Assembly: GCA_964057225.1 (NCBI GenBank)
Contig: OZ059895.1
Span: forward strand, 19,664,688 to 19,728,687
Source: Auanema rhodensis
Taxonomy: Eukaryota > Nematoda > Chromadorea > Rhabditida > Rhabditidae
DNA: 64,000 nucleotides
Direction of reading: 5' to 3'
Below the pieces are notes generated by a model, which saw only the letters and a program-made list of their open reading frames with translations, did not search any database and was not told the origin of the DNA. Both the position numbers and the translations under genes were made by a program. This document shows, in pieces, positions 48,907-61,700 of the stretch (the first letter of the stretch is position 1; every line of letters begins with the position of its first letter).

Positions 48907-51900
48907 TCACCCTGAAGAATTAATTTTTTCGTTGAGTAACATTGTCCATCGTCTTTGCCTTAAAAAAAGGAATCTAAAAACATCTACTTTTTGATAAATT
49001 ATTTTAAAATTTTTCGAAAAAATTTTTGTCAAAATGTTTTTGGAAGCAATGTTGAGTGTACATGGAAACTCAACATACACTAATGCATCATTTTTTAAAC
49101 GATCATAACTAATTTTTTTATTAAGCGTTTCTCAATGTAGTATAGTGCATTCGATGCGGATTTTTAAGCTGCGTCGATCTGTGTTATCAGCTTTGCGCTA
49201 GCTTAAAAATGCACCGAGATATCAACTGATATAAGTTCACACTTATATCCTCGATTTTCACCCTGAAGAATTAATTTTTTCGTTGAATAACATTGTCCAT
49301 CGTCTTTGCCTTGAAAAAAGGAATCTAAAAACATCTACTTTTCGCTAAATTATATTGAAATTTTTCGAAAAAATTTTTGTCAAAATGTTTTTGGAAGCAA
49401 TGTTGAGTGTACATGGAAACTCAACATACACTAATGCATCATTTTTCAAACGATCATAACTAATTTTTCTATAAAGCGTTTCTCAATTTAGTATAGTGCA
49501 TTCGATGCGGAATTTTAAGCTGCGTCGATCTGTGTTATCAGATTTGCGCTAGCTTAAAAATGCACCGAGATATCAACTGATATAAGTTCACACTTATACC
49601 CTCGATTTTCACCCTGAAGAATTGATTTTTTCGTTGAATCACATTGTCCATCGTCTTTGCCTTGAAAAAAGGAATCTAAAAACATCTACTTTTCGATAAA
49701 TTATTTTAAAATGTTTCGAAAAAATTTTTGTCAAAATGTTTTTGGAAGCAATGTTGAGTGTACATGGAAACTCAACATACACTAATGCATCATTTTTCAA
49801 ACGATCATAACTAATTTTTCTATAAAGCGTTTCTCAATGTAGTATAGTGCATTCGATGCGGATTTTTAAGCGGCGTCGATCTGTGTTATCAGATTTGCGC
49901 TAGCTTAAAAATGCACCGAGATATCAACTGATATAAGTTCACACTTATATCCTCGATTTTCACCCTGAAGAATTAATTTTTTCGTTGAATAACATTGTCC
50001 ATCGTCTTTGCCTTAAAAAAAGGAATCTAAAAACATCTACTTTTTGATAAATTATTTTAAAATTTTTCGAAAAAATTTTTGTCAAAATGTTTTTGGAAGC
50101 AATGTTGAGTGTACATGGAAACTCAACATACACTAATGCATCATTTTTTAAACGATCATAACTAATTTTTTTATTAAGCGTTTTTCAATGTAGTATAGTG
50201 CATTCGATGCGGATTTTTAAGCTGCGTCGATCTGTGTTATCAGATTTGCGCTAGCTTAAAAATGCACCGAGATATCAACTGATATAAGTTCACACTTATA
50301 TCCTCGATTTTCACCCTGAAGAATTAATTTTTTCGTTGAATAACATTGTCCATCGTCTTTGCCTTGAAAAAAGGAATCTAAAAACATCTACTTTTCGCTA
50401 AATTATATTGAAATTTTTCGAAAAAATTTTTGTCAAAATGTTTTTGGAAGCAATGTTGAGTGTACATGGAAACTCAACATACACTAATGCATCATTTTTC
50501 AAACGATCATAACTAATTTTTCTATAAAGCGTTTCTCAATTTAGTATAGTGCATTCGATGCGGAATTTTAAGCTGCGTCGATCTGTGTTATCAGATTTGC
50601 GCTAGCTTAAAAATGCACCGAGATATCAACTGATATAAGTTCACACTTATACCCTCGATTTTCACCCTGAAGAATTGATTTTTTCGTTGAATCACATTGT
50701 CCATCGTCTTTGCCTTGAAAAAAGGAATCTAAAAACATCTACTTTTCGATAAATTATTTTAAAATGTTTCGAAAAAATTTTTGTCAAAATGTTTTTGGAA
50801 GCAATGTTGAGTGTACATGGAAACTCAACATACACTAATGCATCATTTTTCAAACGATCATAACTAATTTTTCTATAAAGCGTTTCTCAATGTAGTATAG
50901 TGCATTCGATGCGGATTTTTAAGCGGCGTCGATCTGTGTTATCAGATTTGCGCTAGCTTAAAAATGCACCGAGATATCAACTGATATAAGTTCACACTTA
51001 TATCCTCGATTTTCACCCTGAAGAATTAATTTTTTCGTTGAATAACATTGTCCATCGTCTTTGCCTTAAAAAAAGGAATCTAAAAACATCTACTTTTTGA
51101 TAAATTATTTTAAAATTTTTCGAAAAAATTTTTGTCAAAATGTTTTTGGAAGCAATGTTGAGTGTACATGGAAACTCAACATACACTAATGCATCATTTT
51201 TTAAACGATCATAACTAATTTTTTTATTAAGCGTTTTTCAATGTAGTATAGTGCATTCGATGCGGATTTTTAAGCTGCGTCGATCTGTGTTATCAGATTT
51301 GCGCTAGCTTAAAAATGCACCGAGATATCAACTGATATAAGTTCACACTTATATCCTCGATTTTCACCCTGAAGAATTAATTTTTTCGTTGAATAACATT
51401 GTCCATCGTCTTTGCCTTGAAAAAAGGAATCTAAAAACATCTACTTTTCGCTAAATTATATTGAAATTTTTCGAAAAAATTTTTGTCAAAATGTTTTTGG
51501 AAGCAATGTTGAGTGTACATGGAAACTCAACATACACTAATGCATCATTTTTCAAACGATCATAACTAATTTTTCTATAAAGCGTTTCTCAATGTAGTAT
51601 AGTGCATTCGATGCGGATTTTTAAGCGGCGTCGATCTGCGTTATCAGATTTGCGCTAGCTTAAAAATGCACCGAGATATCAACTGATATAAGTTCACACT
51701 TATATCCTCGATTTTCACCCTGAAGAATTAATTTTTTCGTTGAATAACATTGTCCATCGTCTTTGCCTTAAAAAAAGGAATCTAAAAACATCTACTTTTT
51801 GATAAATTATTTTAAAATTTTTCGAAAAAATTTTTGTCAAAATGTTTTTGGAAGCAATGTTGAGTGTACATGGAAACTCAACATACACTAATGCATCATT

Positions 51901-52416
51901 TTTTAAACGATCATAACTAATTTTTTTATTAAGCGTTTTTCAATGTAGTATAGTGCATTCGATGCGGATTTTTAAGCTGCGTCGATCTGTGTTATCAGAT
52001 TTGCGCTAGCTTAAAAATGCACCGAGATATCAACTGATATAAGTTCACACTTACATCCTCGATTTTCACCCTGAAGAATTAATTTTTTCGTTGAATAACA
52101 TTGTCCATCGTCTTTGCCTTGAAAAAAGGAATCTAAAAACATCTACTTTTCGCTAAATTATATTGAAATTTTTCGAAAAAATTTTTGTCAAAATGTTTTT
52201 GGAAGCAATGTTGAGTGTACATGGAAACTCAACATACACTAATGCATCATTTTTCAAACGATCATAACTAATTTTTCTATAAAGCGTTTCTCAATTTAGT
52301 ATAGTGCATTCGATGCGGAATTTTAAGCTGCGTCGATCTGTGTTATCAGATTTGCGCTAGCTTAAAAATGCACCGAGATATCAACTGATATAAGTTCACA
52401 CTTATATCCTCGATTT
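48907..52416 (+). repeat. Family B 3-monomer HOR domain 4
   Basis: Order: gagtaac/cagctttgcg monomer 48,907; b 49,258; c 49,609; a 49,960; b 50,311; c 50,662; a 51,013; b/c fusion 51,364; a 51,715 (acttacatcc, 52,054); b 52,066. Its left half repeats domain 2 (offset 5,265) and its right half repeats domain 1 (offset 9,828), so this domain bridges the two. A private gatctgcgtt lies near 51,638. Confidence 0.85.
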
Positions 52417-53469
52417 TCACCCTGAAGAATTAATTTTTTCGTTGAATAACATTGTCCATCGTCTTTGCCTTAAAAAAAGGAATCTAAAAACATCTACTTT
52501 TTGATAAATTATTTTAAAATTTTTCGAAAAAATTTTTGTCAAAATGTTTTTGGAAGCAATGTTGAGTGTACATGGAAACTCAACATACACTAATGCATCA
52601 TTTTTTAAACGATCATAACTAATTTTTTTATTAAGCGTTTTTCAATGTAGTATAGTGCATTCGATGCGGATTTTTAAGCTGCGTCGATCTGTGTTATCAG
52701 ATTTGCGCTAGCTTAAAAATGCACCGAGATATCAACTGATATAAGTTCACACTTATATCCTCGATTTTCACCCTGAAGAATTAATTTTTTCGTTGAATAA
52801 CATTGTCCATCGTCTTTGCCTTGAAAAAAGGAATCTAAAAACATCTACTTTTCGCTAAATTATATTGAAATTTTTCGAAAAAATTTTTGTCAAAATGTTT
52901 TTGGAAGCAATGTTGAGTGTACATGGAAACTCAACATACACTAATGCATCATTTTTCAAACGATCATAACTAATTTTTCTATAAAGCGTTTCTCAATGTA
53001 GTATAGTGCATTCGATGCGGATTTTTAAGCTGCGTCGATCTGTGTTATCAGATTTGCGCTAGCTTAAAAATGCACCGAGATATCAACTGATATAAGTTCA
53101 CACTTATACCCTCGATTTTCACCCTGAAGAATTGATTTTTTCGTTGAATCACATTGTCCATCGTCTTTGCCTTGAAAAAAGGAATCTAAAAACATCTACT
53201 TTTTGATAAATTATTTTAAAATTTTTCGAAAAAATTTTTGTCAAAATGTTTTTGGAAGCAATGTTGAGTGTACATGGAAACTCAACATACACTAATGCAT
53301 CATTTTTCAAACGATCATAACTAATTTTTCTATAAAGCGTTTCTCAATGTAGTATAGTGCATTCGATGCGGATTTTTAAGCTGCGTCGATCTGTGTTATC
53401 AGATTTGCGCTAGCTTAAAAATGCACCGAGATATCAACTGATATAAGTTCACACTTATATCCTCGATTT
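52417..53469 (+). repeat. B monomers a, b and c-like, transition to family C
   Basis: Monomer 52,417 is type a. 52,768 is type b up to the box but then reads gtagtatag and tataccc. 53,119 is gaattgat/gaatcac with gataaatt instead of cgataaatt. This c-like variant is the one used in the 12.8-20.9 kb region. Confidence 0.75.
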
Positions 53470-56400
53470 TCACCCTGAAGAATTAATTTTTTCGTTGAAT
53501 AACATTGTCCATCGTCTTTGCCTTAAAAAAAGGAATCTAAAAACATCTACTTTTTGATAAATTATTTTAAAATTTTTCGAAAAAATTTTTGTCAAAATGT
53601 TTTTGGAAGCAATGTTGAGTGTACATGGAAACTCAACATACACTAATGCATCATTTTTCAAACGATCATAACTAATTTTTCTATAAAGCGTTTCTCAATG
53701 TAGTATAGTGCATTCGATGCGAATTTTTAAGCTGCGTCGATCTGTGTTCTCAGATTTGCGCTAGCTTAAAAATGCACCGAGATATCAACTGATATAAGTT
53801 CACACTTATATCCTCGATTTTCACCCTGAAGAATTAATTTTTTCGTTGAATAACATTGTCCATCGTCTTTGCCTTAAAAAAAGGAATCTAAAAACATCTA
53901 CTTTTGCTAGATTATTTTGAAATTTCTCGAAAAAATTTTTGTCAAAATGTTTTTGGAAGCAATGTTGAGTGTACATGGAAACTCAACATACACTAATGCA
54001 TAATTTTTCAAACGATCATAACTAATTTTTGTATTAAGCGTTTCTCAATGTAGTATAGTGCATTCGATGCGGATTTTTAAGCTGCGTCGATCTGTGTTAT
54101 CAGCTTTGCGCTAGCTTAAAAATGCACCGAGATATCAACTGATATAAGTTCACACTTATACCCTCGATTTTCACCCTGAAGAATTGATTTTTTCGTTGAA
54201 TCACATTGTCCATCGTCTTTGCCTTGAAAAAAGGAATCTAAAAACATCTACTTTTTGATAAATTATTTTAAAATTTTTCGAAAAAATTTTTGTCAAAATG
54301 TTTTTGGAAGCAATGTTGAGTGTACATGGAAACTCAACATACACTAATGCATCATTTTTCAAACGATCATAACTAATTTTTCTATAAAGCGTTTCTCAAT
54401 GTAGTATAGTGCATTCGATGCGGATTTTTAAGCTGCGTCGATCTGTGTTATCAGATTTGCGCTAGCTTAAAAATGCACCGAGATATCAACTGATATAAGT
54501 TCACACTTATATCCTCGATTTTCACCCTGAAGAATTAATTTTTTCGTTGAATAACATTGTCCATCGTCTTTGCCTTAAAAAAAGGAATCTAAAAACATCT
54601 ACTTTTTGATAAATTATTTTAAAATTTTTCGAAAAAATTTTTGTCAAAATGTTTTTGGAAGCAATGTTGAGTGTACATGGAAACTCAACATACACTAATG
54701 CATCATTTTTCAAACGATCATAACTAATTTTTCTATAAAGCGTTTCTCAATGTAGTATAGTGCATTCGATGCGAATTTTTAAGCTGCGTCGATCTGTGTT
54801 CTCAGATTTGCGCTAGCTTAAAAATGCACCGAGATATCAACTGATATAAGTTCACACTTATATCCTCGATTTTCACCCTGAAGAATTAATTTTTTCGTTG
54901 AATAACATTGTCCATCGTCTTTGCCTTAAAAAAAGGAATCTAAAAACATCTACTTTTGCTAGATTATTTTGAAATTTCTCGAAAAAATTTTTGTCAAAAT
55001 GTTTTTGGAAGCAATGTTGAGTGTACATGGAAACTCAACATACACTAATGCATAATTTTTCAAACGATCATAACTAATTTTTGTATTAAGCGTTTCTCAA
55101 TGTAGTATAGTGCATTCGATGCGGATTTTTAAGCTGCGTCGATCTGTGTTATCAGCTTTGCGCTAGCTTAAAAATGCACCGAGATATCAACTGATATAAG
55201 TTCACACTTATATCCTCGATTTTCACCCTGAAGAATTAATTTTTTCGTTGAATAACATTGTCCATCGTCTTTGCCTTGAAAAAAGGAATCTAAAAACATC
55301 TACTTTTCGCTAAATTATATTGAAATTTTTCGAAAAAATTTTTGTCAAAATGTTTTTGGAAGCAATGTTGAGTGTACATGGAAACTCAACATACACTAAT
55401 GCATCATTTTTCAAACGATCATAACTAATTTTTCTATAAAGCGTTTCTCAATTTAGTATAGTGCATTCGATGCGGAATTTTAAGCTGCGTCGATCTGTGT
55501 TATCAGATTTGCGCTAGCTTAAAAATGCACCGAGATATCAACTGATATAAGTTCACACTTATACCCTCGATTTTCACCCTGAAGAATTGATTTTTTCGTT
55601 GAATCACATTGTCCATCGTCTTTGCCTTGAAAAAAGGAATCTAAAAACATCTACTTTTCGATAAATTATTTTAAAATGTTTCGAAAAAATTTTTGTCAAA
55701 ATGTTTTTGGAAGCAATGTTGAGTGTACATGGAAACTCAACATACACTAATGCATCATTTTTCAAACGATCATAACTAATTTTTCTATAAAGCGTTTCTC
55801 AATGTAGTATAGTGCATTCGATGCGGATTTTTAAGCTGCGTCGATCTGTGTGATCAGATTTGCGCTAGCTTAAAAATGCACCGAGATATCAACTGATATA
55901 AGTTCACACTTATATCCTCGATTTTCACCCTGAAGAATTAATTTTTTCGTTGAATAACATTGTCCATCGTCTTTGCCTTAAAAAAAGGAATCTAAAAACA
56001 TCTACTTTTTGATAAATTATTTTAAAATTTTTCGAAAAAATTTTTGTCAAAATGTTTTTGGAAGCAATGTTGAGTGTACATGGAAACTCAACATACACTA
56101 ATGCATCATTTTTCAAACGATCATAACTAATTTTTCTATAAAGCGTTTCTCAATGTAGTATAGTGCATTCGATGCGAATTTTTAAGCTGCGTCGATCTGT
56201 GTTCTCAGATTTGCGCTAGCTTAAAAATGCACCGAGATATCAACTGATATAAGTTCACACTTATATCCTCGATTTTCACCCTGAAGAATTAATTTTTTCG
56301 TTGAATAACATTGTCCATCGTCTTTGCCTTAAAAAAAGGAATCTAAAAACATCTACTTTTGCTAGATTATTTTGAAATTTCTCGAAAAAATTTTTGTCAA

Positions 56401-58731
56401 AATGTTTTTGGAAGCAATGTTGAGTGTACATGGAAACTCAACATACACTAATGCATAATTTTTCAAACGATCATAACTAATTTTTGTATTAAGCGTTTCT
56501 CAATGTAGTATAGTGCATTCGATGCGGATTTTTAAGCTGCGTCGATCTGTGTTATCAGCTTTGCGCTAGCTTAAAAATGCACCGAGATATCAACTGATAT
56601 AAGTTCACACTTATATCCTCGATTTTCACCCTGAAGAATTAATTTTTTCGTTGAATAACATTGTCCATCGTCTTTGCCTTGAAAAAAGGAATCTAAAAAC
56701 ATCTACTTTTCGCTAAATTATATTGAAATTTTTCGAAAAAATTTTTGTCAAAATGTTTTTGGAAGCAATGTTGAGTGTACATGGAAACTCAACATACACT
56801 AATGCATCATTTTTCAAACGATCATAACTAATTTTTCTATAAAGCGTTTCTCAATTTAGTATAGTGCATTCGATGCGGAATTTTAAGCTGCGTCGATCTG
56901 TGTTATCAGATTTGCGCTAGCTTAAAAATGCACCGAGATATCAACTGATATAAGTTCACACTTATACCCTCGATTTTCACCCTGAAGAATTGATTTTTTC
57001 GTTGAATCACATTGTCCATCGTCTTTGCCTTGAAAAAAGGAATCTAAAAACATCTACTTTTCGATAAATTATTTTAAAATGTTTCGAAAAAATTTTTGTC
57101 AAAATGTTTTTGGAAGCAATGTTGAGTGTACATGGAAACTCAACATACACTAATGCATCATTTTTCAAACGATCATAACTAATTTTTCTATAAAGCGTTT
57201 CTCAATGTAGTATAGTGCATTCGATGCGGATTTTTAAGCGGCGTCGATCTGTGTTATCAGATTTGCGCTAGCTTAAAAATGCACCGAGATATCAACTGAT
57301 ATAAGTTCACACTTATATCCTCGATTTTCACCCTGAAGAATTAATTTTTTCGTTGAATAACATTGTCCATCGTCTTTGCCTTAAAAAAAGGAATCTAAAA
57401 ACATCTACTTTTTGATAAATTATTTTAAAATTTTTCGAAAAAATTTTTGTCAAAATGTTTTTGGAAGCAATGTTGAGTGTACATGGAAACTCAACATACA
57501 CTAATGCATCATTTTTTAAACGATCATAACTAATTTTTTTATTAAGCGTTTTTCAATGTAGTATAGTGCATTCGATGCGGATTTTTAAGCTGCGTCGATC
57601 TGTGTTATCAGATTTGCGCTAGCTTAAAAATGCACCGAGATATCAACTGATATAAGTTCACACTTATATCCTCGATTTTCACCCTGAAGAATTAATTTTT
57701 TCGTTGAATAACATTGTCCATCGTCTTTGCCTTGAAAAAAGGAATCTAAAAACATCTACTTTTCGCTAAATTATATTGATATTTCTCGAAAAAATTTTTG
57801 TCAAAATGTTTTTGGAAGCAATGTTGAGTGTACATGGAAACTCAACATACACTAATGCATCATTTTTCAAACGATCATAACTAATTTTTCTATAAAGCGT
57901 TTCTCAATGTAGTATAGTGCATTCGATGCGGATTTTTAAGCTGCGTCGATCTGTGTTATCAGATTTGCGCTAGCTTAAAAATGCACCGAGATATCAACTG
58001 ATATAAGTTCACACTTATACCCTCGATTTTCACCCTGAAGAATTGATTTTTTCGTTGAATCACATTGTCCATCGTCTTTGCCTTGAAAAAAGGAATCTAA
58101 AAACATCTACTTTTTGATAAATTATTTTAAAATTTTTCGAAAAAATTTTTGTCAAAATGTTTTTGGAAGCAATGTTGAGTGTACATGGAAACTCAACATA
58201 CACTAATGCATCATTTTTCAAACGATCATAACTAATTTTTCTATAAAGCGTTTCTCAATGTAGTATAGTGCATTCGATGCGGATTTTTAAGCTGCGTCGA
58301 TCTGTGTTATCAGATTTGCGCTAGCTTAAAAATGCACCGAGATATCAACTGATATAAGTTCACACTTATATCCTCGATTTTCACCCTGAAGAATTAATTT
58401 TTTCGTTGAATAACATTGTCCATCGTCTTTGCCTTAAAAAAAGGAATCTAAAAACATCTACTTTTTGATAAATTATTTTAAAATTTTTCGAAAAAATTTT
58501 TGTCAAAATGTTTTTGGAAGCAATGTTGAGTGTACATGGAAACTCAACATACACTAATGCATCATTTTTCAAACGATCATAACTAATTTTTCTATAAAGC
58601 GTTTCTCAATGTAGTATAGTGCATTCGATGCGAATTTTTAAGCTGCGTCGATCTGTGTTCTCAGATTTGCGCTAGCTTAAAAATGCACCGAGATATCAAC
58701 TGATATAAGTTCACACTTATATCCTCGATTT
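53470..58731 (+). repeat. Mixed B/C domain with a 4-monomer HOR (1,403 bp)
   Basis: The repeating theme is an ordinary monomer with gcgaattttt/gttctcag (53,470; 54,522; 55,925; 58,381) followed by a 350-bp tgctagatt monomer (53,821; 54,873; 56,276; 58,732), then b and c monomers. The units at 54,522 and 55,925 are the same four-monomer order, 1,403 bp apart (four periods minus one base). The first three tgctagatt monomers carry cagctttgcg. Private changes: gtgtgatcag near 55,849 and ttgatatttctcg near 57,776. Confidence 0.8.
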
Positions 58732-61700
58732 TCACCCTGAAGAATTAATTTTTTCGTTGAATAACATTGTCCATCGTCTTTGCCTTAAAAAAAGGAATCT
58801 AAAAACATCTATTTTTGCTAGATTATTTTGAAATTTCTCGAAAAAATTTTTGTCAAAATGTTTTTGGAAGCAATGTTGAGTGTACATGGAAACTCAACAT
58901 ACACTAATGCATAATTTTTCAAACGATCATAACTAATTTTTGTATTAAGCGTTTCTCAATGTAGTATAGTGCATTCGATGCGGATTTTCAAGCTGCGTCG
59001 ATCTGTGTTATCAGATTTGCGCTAGCTTAAAAATGCACCGAGATATCAACTGATATAAGTTCACACTTATATCCTCGATTTTCACCCTGAAGAATTAATT
59101 TTTTCGTTGAGTAACAGTGTCCATCGTCTTTGCCTTAAAAAAAGGAATCTAAAAACATCTACTTTTTGATAAATTATTTTAAAATTTTTCGAAAAAATTT
59201 TTGTCAAAATGTTTTTGGAAGCAATGTTGAGTGTACATGGAAACTCAACATACACTAATGCATCATTTTTCAAACGATCATAACTAATTTTTCTATAAAG
59301 CGTTTCTCAATGTAGTATAGTGCATTCGATGCGGATTTTTAAGCTGCGTCGATCTGTGTTATCAGATTTGCGCTAGCTTAAAAATGCACCGAGATATCAA
59401 CTGATATAAGTTCACACTTATATCCTCGATTTTCACCCTGAAGAATTAATTTTTTCGTTGAATAACATTGTCCATCGTCTTTGCCTTAAAAAAAGGAATC
59501 TAAAAACATCTACTTTTTGATAAATTATTTTAAAATTTTTCGAAAAAATTTTTGTCAAAATGTTTTTGGAAGCAATGTTGAGTGTACATGGAAACTCAAC
59601 ATACACTAATGCATCATTTTTCAAACGATCATAACTAATTTTTTTATTAAGCGTTTTTCAATGTAGTATAGTGCATTCGATGCGGATTTTTAAGCTGCGT
59701 CGATCTGTGTTATCAGATTTGCGCTAGCTTAAAAATGCACCGAGATATCAACTGATATAAGTTCACACTTATACCCTCGATTTTCACCATGAAGAATTGA
59801 TTTTTTCGTTGAATCACATTGTCCATCGTCTTTGCCTTGAAAAAAGGAATCTAAAAACATCTACTTTTTGATAAATTATTTTAAAATTTTTCGAAAAAAT
59901 TTTTGTCAAAATGTTTTTGGAAGCAATGTTGAGTGTACATGGAAACTCAACATACACTAATGCATCATTTTTCAAACGATCATAACTAAGTTTTCTATAA
60001 AGCGTTTCTCAATGTAGTATAGTGCATTCGATGCGGATTTTTAAGCTGCGTCGATCTGTGTTATCAGATTTGCGCTAGCTTAAAAATGCACCGAGATATC
60101 AACTGATATAAGTTCACACTTATATCCTCGATTTTCACCCTGAAGAATTAATTTTTTCGTTGAATAACATTGTCCATCGTCTTTGCCTTAAAAAAAGGAA
60201 TCTAAAAACATCTACTTTTTATAGATTATTTTGAAATTTCTCGAAAAAATTTTTGTCAAAATGTTTTTGGAAGCAATGTTGAGTGTACATGGAAACTCAA
60301 CATACACTAATGCATAATTTTTCAAACGATCATAACTAATTTTTGTATTAAGCGTTTCTCAATGTAGTATAGTGCATTCGATGCGGATTTTCAAGCTGCG
60401 TCGATCTGTGTTATCAGATTTGCGCTAGCTTAAAAATGCACCGAGATATCAACTGATATAAGTTCACACTTATATCCTCGATTTTCACCCTGAAGAATTA
60501 ATTTTTTCGTTGAGTAACAGTGTCCATCGTCTTTGCCTTAAAAAAAGGAATCTAAAAACATCTACTTTTTGATAAATTATTTTAAAATTTTTCGAAAAAA
60601 TTTTTGTCAAAATGTTTTTGGAAGCAATGTTGAGTGTACATGGAAACTCAACATACACTAATGCATCATTTTTCAAACGATCATAACTAATTTTTCTATA
60701 AAGCGTTTCTCAATGTAGTATAGTGCATTCGATGCGGATTTTTAAGCTGCGTCGATCTGTGTTATCAGATTTGCGCTAGCTTAAAAATGCACCGAGATAT
60801 CAACTGATATAAGTTCACACTTATATCCTCGATTTTCACCCTGAAGAATTAATTTTTTCGTTGAATAACATTGTCCATCGTCTTTGCCTTAAAAAAAGGA
60901 ATCTAAAAACATCTACTTTTTGATAAATTATTTTAAAATTTTTCGAAAAAATTTTTGTCAAAATGTTTTTGGAAGCAATGTTGAGTGTACATGGAAACTC
61001 AACATACACTAATGCATCATTTTTTAAACGATCATAACTAATTTTTTTATTAAGCGTTTTTCAATGTAGTATAGTGCATTCGATGCGGATTTTTAAGCTG
61101 CGTCGATCTGTGTTATCAGATTTGCGCTAGCTTAAAAATGCACCGAGATATCAACTGATATAAGTTCACACTTATATCCTCGATTTTCACCCTGAAGAAT
61201 TAATTTTTTCGTTGAATAACATTGTCCATCGTCTTTGCCTTGAAAAAAGGAATCTAAAAACATCTACTTTTTGATAAATTATTTTAAAATTTTTCGAAAA
61301 AATTTTTGTCAAAATGTTTTTGGAAGCAATGTTGAGTGTACATGGAAACTCAACATACACTAATGCATCATTTTTCAAACGATCATAACTAATTTTTCTA
61401 TAAAGCGTTTCTCAATGTAGTATAGTGCATTCGATGCGGATTTTTAAGCTGCGTCGATCTGTGTTATCAGATTTGCGCTAGCTTAAAAATGCACCGAGAT
61501 ATCAACTGATATAAGTTCACACTTATATCCTCGATTTTCACCCTGAAGAATTAATTTTTTCGTTGAATAACATTGTCCATCGTCTTTGCCTTAAAAAAAG
61601 GAATCTAAAAACATCTACTCTTTGATAAATTATTTTAAAATTTTTCGAAAAAATTTTTGTCAAAATGTTTTTGGAAGCAATGTTGAGTGTACATGGAAAC

